A DNA stretch of 64,000 nt from Ancylostoma caninum. Lineage: Eukaryota; Nematoda; Chromadorea; Rhabditida; Ancylostomatidae. Numbering within the stretch: position 1 is the stretch's first letter; the number at the start of each line of letters is the position of its first letter. Location of the stretch: the NCBI GenBank assembly GCA_037903475.1, contig JBAJFG010000258.1, positions 62,001 to 126,000 on the forward strand. The letters run 5' to 3'. Below, piece by piece: positions 12,770 to 24,189 of the stretch. The notes below the pieces were generated by a model. The model saw nothing but the letters and a program-made list of their open reading frames with translations, did no database searches and was not told where the DNA came from. The translations under genes and the position numbers were made by a program.

Positions 12770-13170
12770 CATATTGCAGCAGGTTATGAATGCGTGTGTG
12801 CGTGAAATATGCGGCTATACAGTGATTGATAGGATGAGCCGAAAGCTGACGCTGCTCAGACGCTGGGGAAACACGCAGGTTTGTGTCGAAGAGCACTACT
12901 GGCGAAATAAGGACAATTCTTACTGGAGTGTCAGACGCACGCATCCATTTGCGAAGGATTTTCCATGAAGACCGGTCAACGCGGCATGTACATCGTCAAT
13001 GAGAAGAACGTGAAGCAGCGGCGGGGTAGTGAATGCGTACGTCTGAGCTGCGTCAGCGATGCGACTTGCCATATCCTTCATCATATAGGCGTACGCGCGT
13101 CTAACACACGCATCTAATATGAATTGCCCTACACTCGCACAGACCTTGCTTATCAGGGCTGCGTCTGAGG
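12770..13170. repeat. diverged inverted repeat with coding-like arms
   Basis: Plus-strand sequence at about 12785-12870 and minus-strand sequence at about 13120-13025 are diverged copies (GCGTGTGTGCGTGAAATATG against GCGTGTGTTAGACGCGCGTA, both ending GCAGCTCAGACG or GCTGCTCAGACG). In the matching frames the translations keep ACVR, a Y and SR at equal spacing. The minus frame at 13198-12928 is open for about 90 codons, with a possible acceptor (TTTGTTAACAG) and donor (GTAAGA). I recognise no family. Confidence 0.4.
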
Positions 13171-14097
13171 GAACCATTGGAGCGCTATTGAATGTAAAGT
13201 GCGCTGTTAACAAAGCGATGGAAAAGCTTCACAAAATTTCTCTGTAGTAGTTTTAATCTTGCGCCTGAAGCAAGCCTGAGGCATATGGCATACTACACAA
13301 CGACGCTGTCGCTGCGACCGTTCACCATCAAAAGTTCTCGCATCGCTCCTATGAGTATCCGCTGACCTCGCCGGTTCAAAATAAATAAAAACGAACCAGC
13401 GATATAAGCGAGTTTCAGAGTTGTGCCGCGCCGCGCCATATGATGTAGGATAGGAAGCGGCAACGCAGAGCGGGTTCGCGCACCAAGTGCCGCGAGCGGA
13501 GGAGGGGCTTTCAGAGCTTTTGCCCCGCGCGAGCCCTCCGCGGCATTTTGCGAGCTCGCCCTAAGAGTCGCGGAGTCGAATGGTCTGGGGTTTCGTTGCG
13601 GTAAAGCCAACGCGACTTCCAGAGCGAGAAATTTCCCGCACGGAGTCACTTCTCGCGCCACACCGTGCCGCTCATCGAAAAATCATGAAACCCGTTACCA
13701 GAGATAAGAGTCGTGGAAATGATGCGTATCGATTGCCAAGTTACATCGCCATGGATCGCTGCCAAACGGAGCTCATCGCCCGTACTCTGGAAGATGTGCC
13801 CAAAATGAGCTGGAGATGTGAGTGATGGTGATAGTGGAAACAATGCCGGTGGTCGCCATGCCACCTCAGTTATCATCTCTCTCACGTCTGAATTCTCCTC
13901 ATTCACTCCATCCATGTGGCGATCGCTACGATTGCTGTCGAAGTCTGGGGATACTCTATGCCAGCACGCTATTCCATGCAAACTGAGTGATGAGATAGGA
14001 GGACTTGTAGCATTTCGTTCTCTTCATTTCCATTCATTTTCTTTACAGCGACGGTGTCGCTGTAAGGTATGCCATGGGCCTGATGCAGGCACACATC

Positions 14098-14169
14098 CAG
14101 TATTTGTTCCCTAACAGACGAGCTTTCACTGATAGCGATGATTACTCGTCTGTTAGGGGACACATACTG
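14098..14169. repeat. 72-nt hairpin, 25-bp stem
   Basis: CAGTATTTGTTCCCTAACAG at 14098 pairs with the sequence ending TTAGGGGACACATACTG at 14169. About 24 of 25 positions pair, including one G-U, around a 22-nt loop. The shape fits a microRNA precursor, but open frames cross it on both strands. Confidence 0.6.
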
Positions 14170-14764
14170 CGAGTACAGAAAGCGTGAAACCTCTCCGGGT
14201 CTACTGTGCAACAGGGATGAGCATCTCGTTTAGCAATTATAAGTAGGTTTTGGCCTGTCCGTCATCCGAACTTCTAGCAATGGCGGAGATCGGTTGCTTT
14301 CAATTTGGACTTTTCTTTCAGATTTTTAAAGCAAAGTCCTCATTTAGGGAGAAGCACCTTTTCCGTCAAGTTTCACCAGTAGTTTAGATGCTCAAAGTAG
14401 GGTAGTAGAAGGTAATCCAGAGGATTTACTCTAGGCCTCTAAAGAAAAAATTTTCAGGTTTTCTTGGCTGCCTTGGTAGCTGGCATACTGCAGCATAAAC
14501 TTTTAGCCGTTATTCTTATCCGGTGTCTTTATCCAGTAATTTCTGGCTATTCCCTTATTCAGATCTCGGAAAATGGGTCATGGTAGTGGTGGTGCAGGTC
14601 GTGCAGAGCTCTGATGAGGTAGATATAGAGGTCGGACCTGCTATCTCGAGATTCCGTACAGATTGTGTGCGTCATAGTAACCTCGCCCTAGCGCACATCA
14701 ACATTCACATTTTTTTCAAAAATCTTTCCGCAACAGATAAGAAGCTTTTAACAGAAAATGCTAC

Positions 14765-17700
14765 CTGAAGAACCTTAATCCATTCATTTTGCGACATGTG
14801 ATCTCTCTGTAAACGACTTCACGCCGATCTTTCTTCCATCGCACGGACGTGTCCATGTACCAGATAGCCCCAAATTCGCGAAGTGCCATCTGAAATACTG
14901 GTAACTGTAACAGAAACAAATAGGATGGGAAAATGAGGAGACAAGTATGTTTTGAAGTGGAAAAGACCTCGGCAAACATTCCTTTGCGATACTATTTATT
15001 CATTTTGCGAATGCTTCGTCTAAGAATTTTTTGAAACCTTTCCAGTAAATGAGGGATAAAAGATGTTGAAAGGTTCTTCTACATGAACGTTCAAAAAATA
15101 TACAATAGTAACTTTGACATTTTTGAATGTGCCCGCACCGACGTCTCTGAAAATCACTATCTATCTGTTTTTTTTATGGTTGCGGTCCATCATTTAGATG
15201 AATTCATGCGTAGTTTTCGGAAAGGCCCTACTTTTCTAGCCTGTGACGTTAATGATACTGAGAATCCGTGCATGTATTGCTCGTATCTACGCATGCACGT
15301 GGTGTCTATTTGCATACGTCCCTCACACTTTCCGGGGCATGATGAGACCTTGAAATTCGGCCATAGATTCGAATACCTGTCATTGTTGAATGGTTTTATG
15401 AACGAATTTCCTCAAAGTTTTAGGAACAGGCTGGTTGCTTGCGTAGTGAGGGCTTTGATAGAGAATGCCGATTTAGTTGAATTCACTGACTTTCTTTATT
15501 TCTTCGCAAAACTTGACGAAAAAGCATTTACTGGTAGTGTTCACTTTGGCACTTCAGAAACTGAAGGAAATTTTCTCTGGATCTGTCACCTTCGACAATT
15601 GCTGCCTTACATGTGAAGTAGATTATAACAAAGTACTCAGTTGAATCCGGATGTAATCTAAATAGAAAAAAGTATTCAGTTGAAACCGGATGTAATCTAA
15701 TATTTCTCCTATTGTTCGCAGTGTGGGAGATACATATGATGACCTTTCCGCGGCACGAGTTTTTCCTGCAATTTTTCCCGATAATTGCACCACGTCGTGA
15801 ATGTTGTTTTGATTTGCAAATAGCACTCCACACTTCAATCATCGGTCACCGAACTGCTCACTTCCGTTTCCTCTGACAAATAAAAAACTGATACAGACAG
15901 TTTGATTCAGAGGTGCTTGTGATCAGCTCGTTTTCAATGGATTTGGGCCGGCTGAAACGAATCATTCAGGAATTGAGTGTTCAAAGATGAACATTTCCAC
16001 TCGTCTAGAGCTGGATCAGTGCTTGGAACATTTAACAATATTGGTGAAGTTACTGATATTATGTTTAGATAACACTCACTCTTCTTCAGAATTAGGGAAT
16101 TTCTAGAATGTCACGACATCATCCTTTAGCCTTCACACAAATTGGGCATTGTGATGATCATTTCTACTTCATCGTGCAGGGCGAGAAATCTCATGGCAAC
16201 ACAACAACAATGTGGAAGAATTTACCGCTATCAGAAGAGGTTTCCATCTGTACTCCGTCAACACCTTCACGTACGGCGGGTATTTGTCAAATGGGAACTC
16301 GCGTACTTCCACCATACACTTGCTCTTAAAAGAATAGTAGATATGCAGTTGAGTAGGGTAATATTGAAAGTAAAAATTCTCTGTATTCAGATGCTTCACT
16401 TTAAGCTGTTCATTAGTACCGTTTCGGCTCATTCTCAGGATATGTTTTCTCATCGTTGAATGAATGGTTGTTTAGTGCAGTGGTTATTCAAAACTTAAAC
16501 TCAGTCTCAACGCCAGTATTAATCCGATTCATCGCGGCTGTTTCAGAGCGAAGTTTCTAGGGTTTGGAAAGTCGAATTGTGCTGTTCAACTCATCAACAA
16601 GCCAGCTAGCTAATCTAACAAATCAGACATCATTCTAGCTCCTCACATCGAGCGGATTGAGTATAACGCTGTTGATGAACTTCAACCCGTCTGATCAAAA
16701 TACCGTTTCTTTCGTCACAACTGATTTATGCTAATGCAACGAAGTTCGTTATGTTATCTGCTGCTAAATGCTGCGAAAGAAAAATTCAAAGAAATTCATA
16801 GTAATTTGGCTAAAATTGGTTTGGAATAGGTAATTACTCCGTCACTTTTAATTCGTGAATATATGCCATGACTATGTTCCCCTCTGCGTTATAATCTCAA
16901 CGGAAATCTCCGTGGAACACTGGTCAAAAGGGCTCCGTTGCTTGTGGTCTATGGTTGTTTTGTAACTACAGGAACGCTCACATATACGATCGCCGAGCCT
17001 GCTCGCAAGCTTCCAAGAAAAGTTGCACATCTAGCTGCTCCTGTAGAATAAGGTGTGGCTAACTCATGCACTCCTACGCTGTTCCTATGCTGTTTTCAAT
17101 TGTCTAAACGCCACTCACATTGGTTTGGAGTCCGCTCAACACGCTTACTGTTACCTTTTCATGATTGGTCGAATAAAAATGAAATACGTTAACTTCTAAT
17201 TCAATGTACTTCTACAATCTCTCATCCTAACTTTTACTGAAGTTTTTATTTCTTCGTTGAGGGTATCTGTTGAGAAGTTATTTCGGTGAGTTTTCGGCAT
17301 GTAATACCTCCGTTAGACCTTAATTTCTATGCAATACAATATAATCCTGATGCAAGCAAACACAAGCAAACTAACAGCAGTACCGCGTGATGAGATGAAA
17401 AAATTTCTGTACCAACACAGTGGTGCATACGTACGTAAAACAGAAACCTACTGAAGAGAGCGCGAGCTGATGGCTCCAAATACACCTTTCCGACCTCTCC
17501 TTCTGCTGTCCCTGTTAGAACGGGTCCTACTAGGAGCAGAACGCCGAGAGGGCAAAGAGATCTCATTAGCTGATCAATCTCAATAATTAATTTGTCTCGT
17601 CTTCAGTGTTTATTTCTGTTGTTGCTGTATGTCTAGTAAGGCAAGATTTCAAAGCAGACAAAGTTGATACAAGTGTAATTACTGGAATAGATTGTGATAC

Positions 17701-18637
17701 CCACCGTCAATCCAGCTATCGTTTCCGCGCTAAGGCCCAAATTGTAAACGATAATCTTCTGACGAGGCCAGTGACTGCGAATGTTAGCTATCTGCAAGAA
17801 TTTCTGCTAATAGTAATTATCATCGACACTAGACCAGCTATGGCTCTACTCGAGTAGATTTTTAAGTGAAACGAGCAGCTGAAAGCAATAGAGCAAAGTC
17901 CATTTTGCTTGTCATGGATGTCTGCTCGGGATGGGAAGGACGGGAGGGTAGAGGGGTGGGGGGGGGGCACAAAGGGCTTCGTATCTCTCCTCAAAAGTCT
18001 TCGTAAAGAAGTCTGATCATTGGGTCAAATACTGAAGATTTGGAGCTCCTAGGCCTGAGAGACTGATAAGGAAGGTGTTAGGAAATATGCGCACTGATAC
18101 CGATAAAGTCCACTGGCTTATCCTCACCAGGGTAAGTCCTTCCTGGTAATGGTTATCTGACATGGCAGTCACAAACGCAGGTGTAGGAAGCTCCTCTTTA
18201 CTAGCGTCGATGAAGTTCTTGTTTGAGAGAAGACCTAAAGGAATTTCAGATTATTTTACAGTTTCGCTGGCGATCCTCATTTTAAAATGTTCTTACATAC
18301 CAAGACGTTCAAGATGTGAGGCATGCTCACAGCTGAATCGGCGCCCTTTGATGCTGCGAGTCTGAGGAAGATGGTAGCAGAAATCATAGGAGATATTCTT
18401 GTACTGACAAAAGCACTCATTGTCTATGAATCTCTCCTAAAGCAAACGACTGAGCAGTTATTCCTCAAGCGACAAGCCATACCATCCCAATGCTTAAAGG
18501 TGACTCGGTTTTCATGATGGAGGTTTATTCTGCGGACTTACTTGCACCAGTAGTGGATGGGTTGTGGAACTGACGGCGTAGAGCGTGAATACTACCAAAA
18601 AAGCAAGCAAAAACATGTGCATCTTCTTCCGAAACAT
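14765..18637 (-). CDS. DUF1647-type (glycosyltransferase-like) membrane protein, 3' end unresolved
   Basis: Six minus-strand exons join in phase: 18637-18542, 18361-18301, 18234-18128, 17791-17705, 16324-16226 and 14889-14765. Each has GT donor and AG acceptor sites (GTAAGT, GTATGT, GTGAGG, GTGGGT, GTAAAT, GTAGCA). Exon 1 starts [20 protein letters not shown], a type II signal anchor. Later exons give [47 protein letters not shown] and [14 protein letters not shown]. From memory these match, in order, the conserved blocks of the nematode DUF1647 family, thought to be Golgi or ER glycosyltransferase-like; the function is inferred. About 200 residues are covered. The family continues for roughly another 150 residues, and I could not place the C-terminal exons left of 14765, so the gene is either incompletely read or truncated. 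The intron 16225-14890 holds an opposite-strand ORF. Confidence 0.75.
15083..15616 (+). CDS. unrecognised 177-codon ORF inside an intron of the DUF1647-type gene
   Basis: An uninterrupted plus-strand frame starts [20 protein letters not shown] and ends RQLLPYM. It is the longest non-repetitive ORF outside transposons in the left half, has balanced amino-acid use with seven cysteines and several histidines, and no signal peptide or obvious membrane segment. Possible zinc-ligand spacing (CMYC at about residue 68) is seen but is not a known domain. It lies wholly within the 1.3-kb intron of the minus-strand gene, so it would be a nested gene, a retained retrocopy or a chance ORF. I recognise no family, and expression is not shown. 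Confidence 0.4.
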   Translation: MNVQKIYNSNFDIFECARTDVSENHYLSVFFMVAVHHLDEFMRSFRKGPTFLACDVNDTENPCMYCSYLRMHVVSICIRPSHFPGHDETLKFGHRFEYLSLLNGFMNEFPQSFRNRLVACVVRALIENADLVEFTDFLYFFAKLDEKAFTGSVHFGTSETEGNFLWICHLRQLLPYM

Positions 18638-18899
18638 CTAAAGAACGACGCTTGCACTTCCAACATAGCATTGCTTTCATGCTTCAGGGAAGTTCCATGG
18701 AAATTCTCACATTTGCCAAATAATCGAGAGAACTCCATCTTCCAGTACTGTGACTTTCTCCAAAGGCTTCCGCTGACAGCAGAGGGTGGCCACCTCGAGC
18801 TGAAGACGCATAGGTTCAAAATGATGCCCGGAAACCTATCGTTTCTCAACTTCTTAGTATGTTCTCATCATATGCTGTGCTAAAGTCATCCACCCATTC

Positions 18900-19903
18900 T
18901 GCCTTTGACACTTCAGAATGTATCTTCCGCTACAGGGAACGCTTAAAGTATTGGCCCGTGGCTTTTCGAGCCTCAATCAGGGATGGTGAGACGAATTCAC
19001 AAGCCATCTCACAGATACAGTAGCGAGCAAAAAGATTGTAACTTTTCGTTTTTCGTCTATAACTTCTTTCAAAGCAGAGCATGAAGGCTCAAATTTTTAT
19101 GAGAGTTGTAGGTACTCATCTGAGATAGGATAGATTTAAAATCTTCTCACCCCGGCGACTTCATATTTTTTTAAAAAAATTTTCTTTTCGCAGAGGTCAA
19201 AATCTGTAATTTGGTACCATACGCAAAGTGTTCCAAAATGACATCGATTGTTGGGATTGAGCCCCGAATTGATTGCTTGTGTAAGAATCAACCCGTATTT
19301 GCTAGGAAATGTGCATGGGGTGACTACTGGCTGACATTTGCGAAGACAATGTGAAGTTAGTTCAACAGTGATGTTTTATGGATGTTTTTGCCTCTCTGGC
19401 ACTCTCTACTCGCTTTGCTTGAAGGGAAGAGATGCTGCTGATGGCTCTCAAAGTTTGGCTACAGCAGCTAGAACTTAATACATTTCATTGCTCGCTCTGG
19501 ATTCGAGAATATTCCTTTTAGTTGCAATGCAGCCAATTGTGCACAACACGGAAAATAAGCTTTGGAATTTTTTTTATCTCGGAGATGAAGACACGTGGAG
19601 GGTCTCATGAGTGGTAAAGATGCTACAGGATTCCTGGAATATTGCCAAGTACACGACGATTCATGATGCCTCGGATTTATCGTAAAAGGACTACTCGAAG
19701 TGAGGAGTGCTGGTCACTAACACCAGTGTTTGTGCCCTCTTGCTCCACACATGAATTTCCACAGTTAATCTGAAGCTTTTTGATCTAACAATGTCGCGCT
19801 TAGTTCGCTCCATTCAAACCAAACTGAATTAGCCAGTTTTCCAAGTGCCAGGTCACCGTATCCTACTTCGGTGGCGTCTCATAGATTTCATTGCGATTTC
19901 ATT
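18900..19903. other. no recognisable feature
   Basis: No ORF over 60 codons and no clear repeat are seen between the first exon of the DUF1647-type gene and the hAT-like element. The promoter of that gene should lie just right of 18637, but no core promoter element is evident. Confidence 0.5.
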
Positions 19904-21383
19904 CAGGGATGAGCGGATACGAGATTTTCTGCGACCCGGATAACGGTGCGGATAACGGATAGGCCAAAAATGACGGATAACGGATAAGTGATCCAGATGC
20001 GAAAAGACACCGTATTTTATGTTGTTGCAAAATCGATGTCGGGTTTTTGAACCACGAGCTTTGGAATAATGTTTTGAAGTAGAGTGATGTTACCGTCGCG
20101 GTTCTAGTAGATATTCAGCAGCTCGTCTTCTTCTCTTTCAGTCCTTTCTTTCTCATTCCCAGGATCCACCTTCCTTGGCTTTTTCAAAGGTGAATCGAAA
20201 TGTAGTCGTTTGCAAAAATCTTCTCGAACTGAAACTCAAATTGAAACATGAGTTGAAACGCCGTAACAGCGTTGCAGCTAGGAAAGGGAATGTTACAAGC
20301 GTATGCTCAACGGGACGTCAAACAAAGTCTTAGTCCAATATTGGTCCGAGTCAGTCAATTTTGGACATATGTGTATCAGAGTTACAGACTCAAATTGGAT
20401 AACGTCAACACTCCTCTGAGGGCACTGGCGGAAGCTATCACGAGAAGATCTGTTCAGGATCTCAACGTGACCATAGAATTCAGATAATCACAAAACCAAC
20501 CAGTCGGATGTATCTCTGAGAGAAAGGATGGAAATGAAAAAAAAAATAAAAATACGTCGCTGAAAACACTTCTGTCGACTTTGCTGGCTCAGAAAAGTGT
20601 GATTTTTTTACCTAACTTAACCAAACCTCAGCTGGAACATGATGAAGGCGTGCGTGATGATTCAAATTACTACTTAACCAATGAAGCAAGTTTGGCATCT
20701 ACCGCGGTATGGCAATTCAGAGCCGGCTGTCAAAATCTGACATCGATTTTGCAACAACCTAATACAATATTATAAATGATAAACGTGAGATACAAAATGA
20801 ATATTGGGGAAGGGAAGGCTGAAGCCTTGCTTAATTTAGCTTTTTTTTGGAGTTCTGATAAACCTTCTAGTACTGACTGACTTATATGAGCGCATTGACT
20901 AAACGCTATCTAACAATACACTCAAAAATTGATAGAAACCGTAGAATTTGATGAATAATCGTTATGAACCTTGCGAGGAAGAGGCACCTCTCATCGGTGA
21001 GCTGCAAGTTCACGAATTTCAACGTTGTTATTTTCTAACATTAGCCAATGTTTTGGTAATTGATGGCTCGAAGGTTGTTGCCTGACTTTATTGGACGACC
21101 AAAAACATGAGCAGGAGCATCTCTTTTAGGGCAGGTACAAGTCTGTTTTATATTTTATATGCCTTCTCCTACCTTGGTACAAGGCTGTAAATTAAAACGG
21201 GTTAGATCGAGCGATACTTCTTGGAATTGGGCTATCCTCCGTTGGAAACGTGCGAAATGAAGCTACTATTTTTGGCATCATCCGCACCGTTATCCGGCGC
21301 CAAAGGTCTGGATAACGGATAAGCCAAAACCTACGGATAACGGTAAAACGGATAACCGGATACGGGCAATCCCCTCATCCCTG
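19904..21383. mobile_element. hAT-like non-autonomous element, copy A (1480 bp)
   Basis: It starts CAGGGATGAGCGGATACGAG and ends in the inverted partner CCCCTCATCCCTG. Subterminal zones at both ends repeat GGATAACGGATA several times in both orientations. The CAGGG terminus is typical of hAT elements. The interior encodes only short ORFs (20272-20487, 20581-20775), so the copy is non-autonomous. The left flank differs from that of copy B at 40909 while the right flank is shared, because A and B sit in duplicated DNA. Confidence 0.7.
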
Positions 21384-22299
21384 ATCCATCTGTGGTGACC
21401 TTCCAGGACAATGCTGACGTCGTACTTTCAGTGAAGATTTCAAAAAGCATATCTCAAGTAAATATCACGTTGTTGCGAAAATAATTGCCGTTCAGCGGTG
21501 GACACCAAGAAAAAGTCTCTTCTGTCCATATCAAGAACTTCAATCCAACTTAAGCAAATTTGTGGAAGAGTTCTTACTCCTCTTTCAAACACTGCTCGGA
21601 TATTCTGGCTAGCTCGTTCATGACGTTCTTATAGAGTCGCGAACAAGTAATGAGCCGACGCGATTTTCTGGTGGTCACACGTAGTTAATGGCTTCGAACT
21701 CTATCACTCTGTGCTGCAGGTGTCCGGTAATCTTGGTTTTGGTTCGGAATCGTCTTCCCAATGGGCAGTTAGCTAATGGATTGCGGATTTCTCTTCTGGC
21801 AGTTTTGAACCTCAAGTTCTCTGACAATCAAGCGTCGATCAAGCGTTGAGGGCAGTGGCGGAACCTAAACCGAAACACTTTGAAATAAAATGTCCGTTTC
21901 AGCAATTACGTACTTTCACAACAGCCTGATGAGACGAACAAATAAGAAACGACGAAAATTTAGTCAAATTCATCTGCTTAAAGGTGTGCAGTTTCAAGCT
22001 AAGGCACCCCACCGTTCAACAAACAAAATGCTCGTAACCTGTTGTTCTGAAGTCATTGTTGGATAAAAACTAGGTTTTCAATTTTCTACGGATGCAGTTG
22101 TGATGAATAACATATTGCTTCGCTGGTTTTGCTATGAATTGAACTGTGGTATTCAATTTTTTTTGGTGAGATCATGTTCACATTTTATTTAATAAAATTA
22201 GCATCTCTATGAAGGCGTTAGCGCTGAATATGCTTTAAGAGCTATTCAACACTATTGAAGACGTCGCCAGCGAACATCATCAGAATTTGAATGGAACCG

Positions 22300-23143
22300 A
22301 CTCAATAAAAGCCGGCAAAATTCAACGACCATCATCCAACGGTGTCTACAGCTCCATTCTATCGCAAATACGAATATGTAAGTCTGTTCATTCTGCTATC
22401 TTCTTCAATATGCTGTGAGAAAATAAAAATTCCAGCATGTGGGCGATCGCCATCGCTGTTGCAGCCTTATATACTTCCACTGAAGCCAAAATCTACTATC
22501 AAATTCCCCACGACATGCCACGCCCATTCCTTGCTAAAGTTCCATGGAGGGCCATGCAAGAGTTTTACGGGATTATAGAAGCAAGAAACATAACACATAG
22601 AGAAACGAGAGAGAAGGTGCTAGAATGGGGAGAAAAGTACGGCATAAAGGTAATTCTTCCCGGAAATCTTTTTCTTAAGATGAATCATCGGCATTAGATG
22701 CATGATGCCACAATAAGAAAAAAACTTCTCCTGAGATAGTTTTTGAAAAAAAAAACGATTGCTTGTTAGGAATATTCAGGAAGAAATGAAAGAATTTTAC
22801 AACAAGTACCAGAAGAAAGAAGAAGAGAGAGGAAAGAAAGTCATCGCGCTTCTGGAGAATGCAGCAAAGGCGTATCGAGAATATCTGGCATTGCATGATG
22901 ATACTAAAACCCTTCAACAAATCGGTGAGGACGAGAAAAAAATACGATATGGAACACCAAAGGTTAGCTGACACACATGTTTTTCGACCTAAAGTTTGAA
23001 GCCGAGAAACCAAAATTTACCTATTCAGGAGTACGGCGTCTTTACGTTTGCCAGCGCGGTAGTGGACCTACCTTCCAGCATTTGGTTACCCGAATATCGA
23101 AGAAACCCGACTTCACGGAAAACTTATATATTGGTCCAATAAA
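22300..23143 (+). CDS. DUF148 (SXP/RAL-2-like) secreted protein, copy A
   Basis: Coding exons 22437-22649, 22780-22962 and 23029-23142 join in phase 0 to give about 169 residues. A 5' leader exon ends at 22377 and is spliced through a 58-nt intron (GTAAGT to ATTCCAG) that ends one base before the ATG. Residues 1-17 (MWAIAIAVAALYTSTEA) are a signal peptide. Exon 1 continues with the DUF148 helix AMQEFYGIIEARNITHRETR and EWGEKYGIK; exon 2 is a charged helical segment starting EEMKEFYNKYQ, with ENAAKAYREYLAL. The second intron is 66 nt and ends TTTACCTATTCAG. AATAAA overlaps the stop codon at 23138-23143. DUF148 proteins are small secreted nematode antigens of uncertain molecular role. The donor of intron 1 is GTAATT, weaker than GTAAGT in copy B. 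Copy C at 55.5 kb is almost identical. Confidence 0.8.
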
Positions 23144-23904
23144 TGTTCAGCAGTTTTAATTTCGCAGGAAAATAATCCACTTCTTCTACGCTGTTATATC
23201 TCCTCTCCCTTCTCCCGTATAGTGCAGAATGAATGATTTTAATGTATGTTTCACAACGTCACAATTGCATTTTAAAAGCGTGACTTCAATTCCATCCATG
23301 TCGATCTCTCGAACTCTGGCTGAGGGAGAACGAGTTCTGAGGCATTTGGAGTGGAGTTGCGTCAAGGGTCAAAGGCGTTATCCCACCTTGTTGTTCGTGT
23401 TGGAGATATTGACAGAGCCTTGAAATTTTTCCCAGGTTGACCACAACAATTTGAGGCAGAAGTCACATAAGTGCAGAAAATCTCTCTTTTGAGCGGTGAA
23501 GTGTGTATCTCGGGGACGGAGATGGTAAGCAAATTGTTCCCAGTTGTGCTAGCTGTCCACCGCAGCTGCACTCGCGGCGGATGAGTCTTGGCCGGTCCGA
23601 TCGATAAGATCAACGCTGATACAAGGCCTTACATGTCAACTTGTGGAACTTTGGGTCGAAATAAATCTCAAAAAAATTTTTTTTGAGATTTCTTTTGACG
23701 CAATTTTTTCTTCAAATCTCAGACTCACAGAAGGCAGAAGTCACATAAGTGCAGAAAATCTCTCTTTTGAGCGGTGAAGTGTGTATCTCGGGGACGGAGA
23801 TGGTAAGCAAATTGTTCCCAGTTGTGCTAGCTGTCCACCGCAGCTGCACTCGCGGCGGATGAGCCTTGGCAGTCTCGGATCAGTCATTGATTCTGGACAT
23901 ATAG

Positions 23905-24055
23905 GAAACTTCAAGCGTACGTAGACAAGAGTCGAGATCGCGGAGCGGCTCTCATGGGCAGAGACCCAGGCGCGCACTATGCTGAGCTCCCGTGACTCTG
24001 CCCGAGAGAGTCGCGCCGCGGTCCTGACTCTTGACTGCGTCCGCTTGGAGTTGCC
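23905..24055. repeat. GC-rich hairpin repeat, copy 1
   Basis: Arms of about 70 nt: the left part reads GTAGACAAGAGTCGAGATCG and CGGAGCGGCTCTCATGGGCA; the right part is the inverted GCCCGAGAGAGTCGCGCCGCGG and GACTCTTGACTGCGTCC. Other copies lie at 44454, 45862, 52680 and 53762. Confidence 0.75.
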
Positions 24056-24189
24056 TGTAATTTTTTTTGCATTGATTTCTTCCTCTTTCACGAATTCCAG
24101 TGATTTATCTCATGCTACTGGGTGGTTTTGCTCTTGGCCCGTATGCATGAACATCAGCTCCGCGGAGGGTAGGGTAGGTAGCGCGTGTC

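Noticed and set aside
14784..15000. Start of the DUF1647-type gene at the ATG of the 72-codon minus ORF (14979)
   Set aside because: The exon fits better as an internal exon starting after TATTTCAG at 14889, in phase with 16324-16226.
22342..22578. Plus-strand ORF overlapping the DUF148 leader exon and its copy at 55333-55569
   Set aside because: It begins at GTG and reads through the leader intron and exon 1 in the wrong frame.
22675..23013. Minus-strand hydrophobic ORF opposite DUF148 exon 2 (also 54898-55236)
   Set aside because: It is the antisense shadow of a lysine/glutamate-rich helical exon.
23741..24091. 116-codon ORF with an identical partner at 53718-54068
   Set aside because: It runs through the GC-rich hairpin repeat; identity only reflects the recent A/C duplication.
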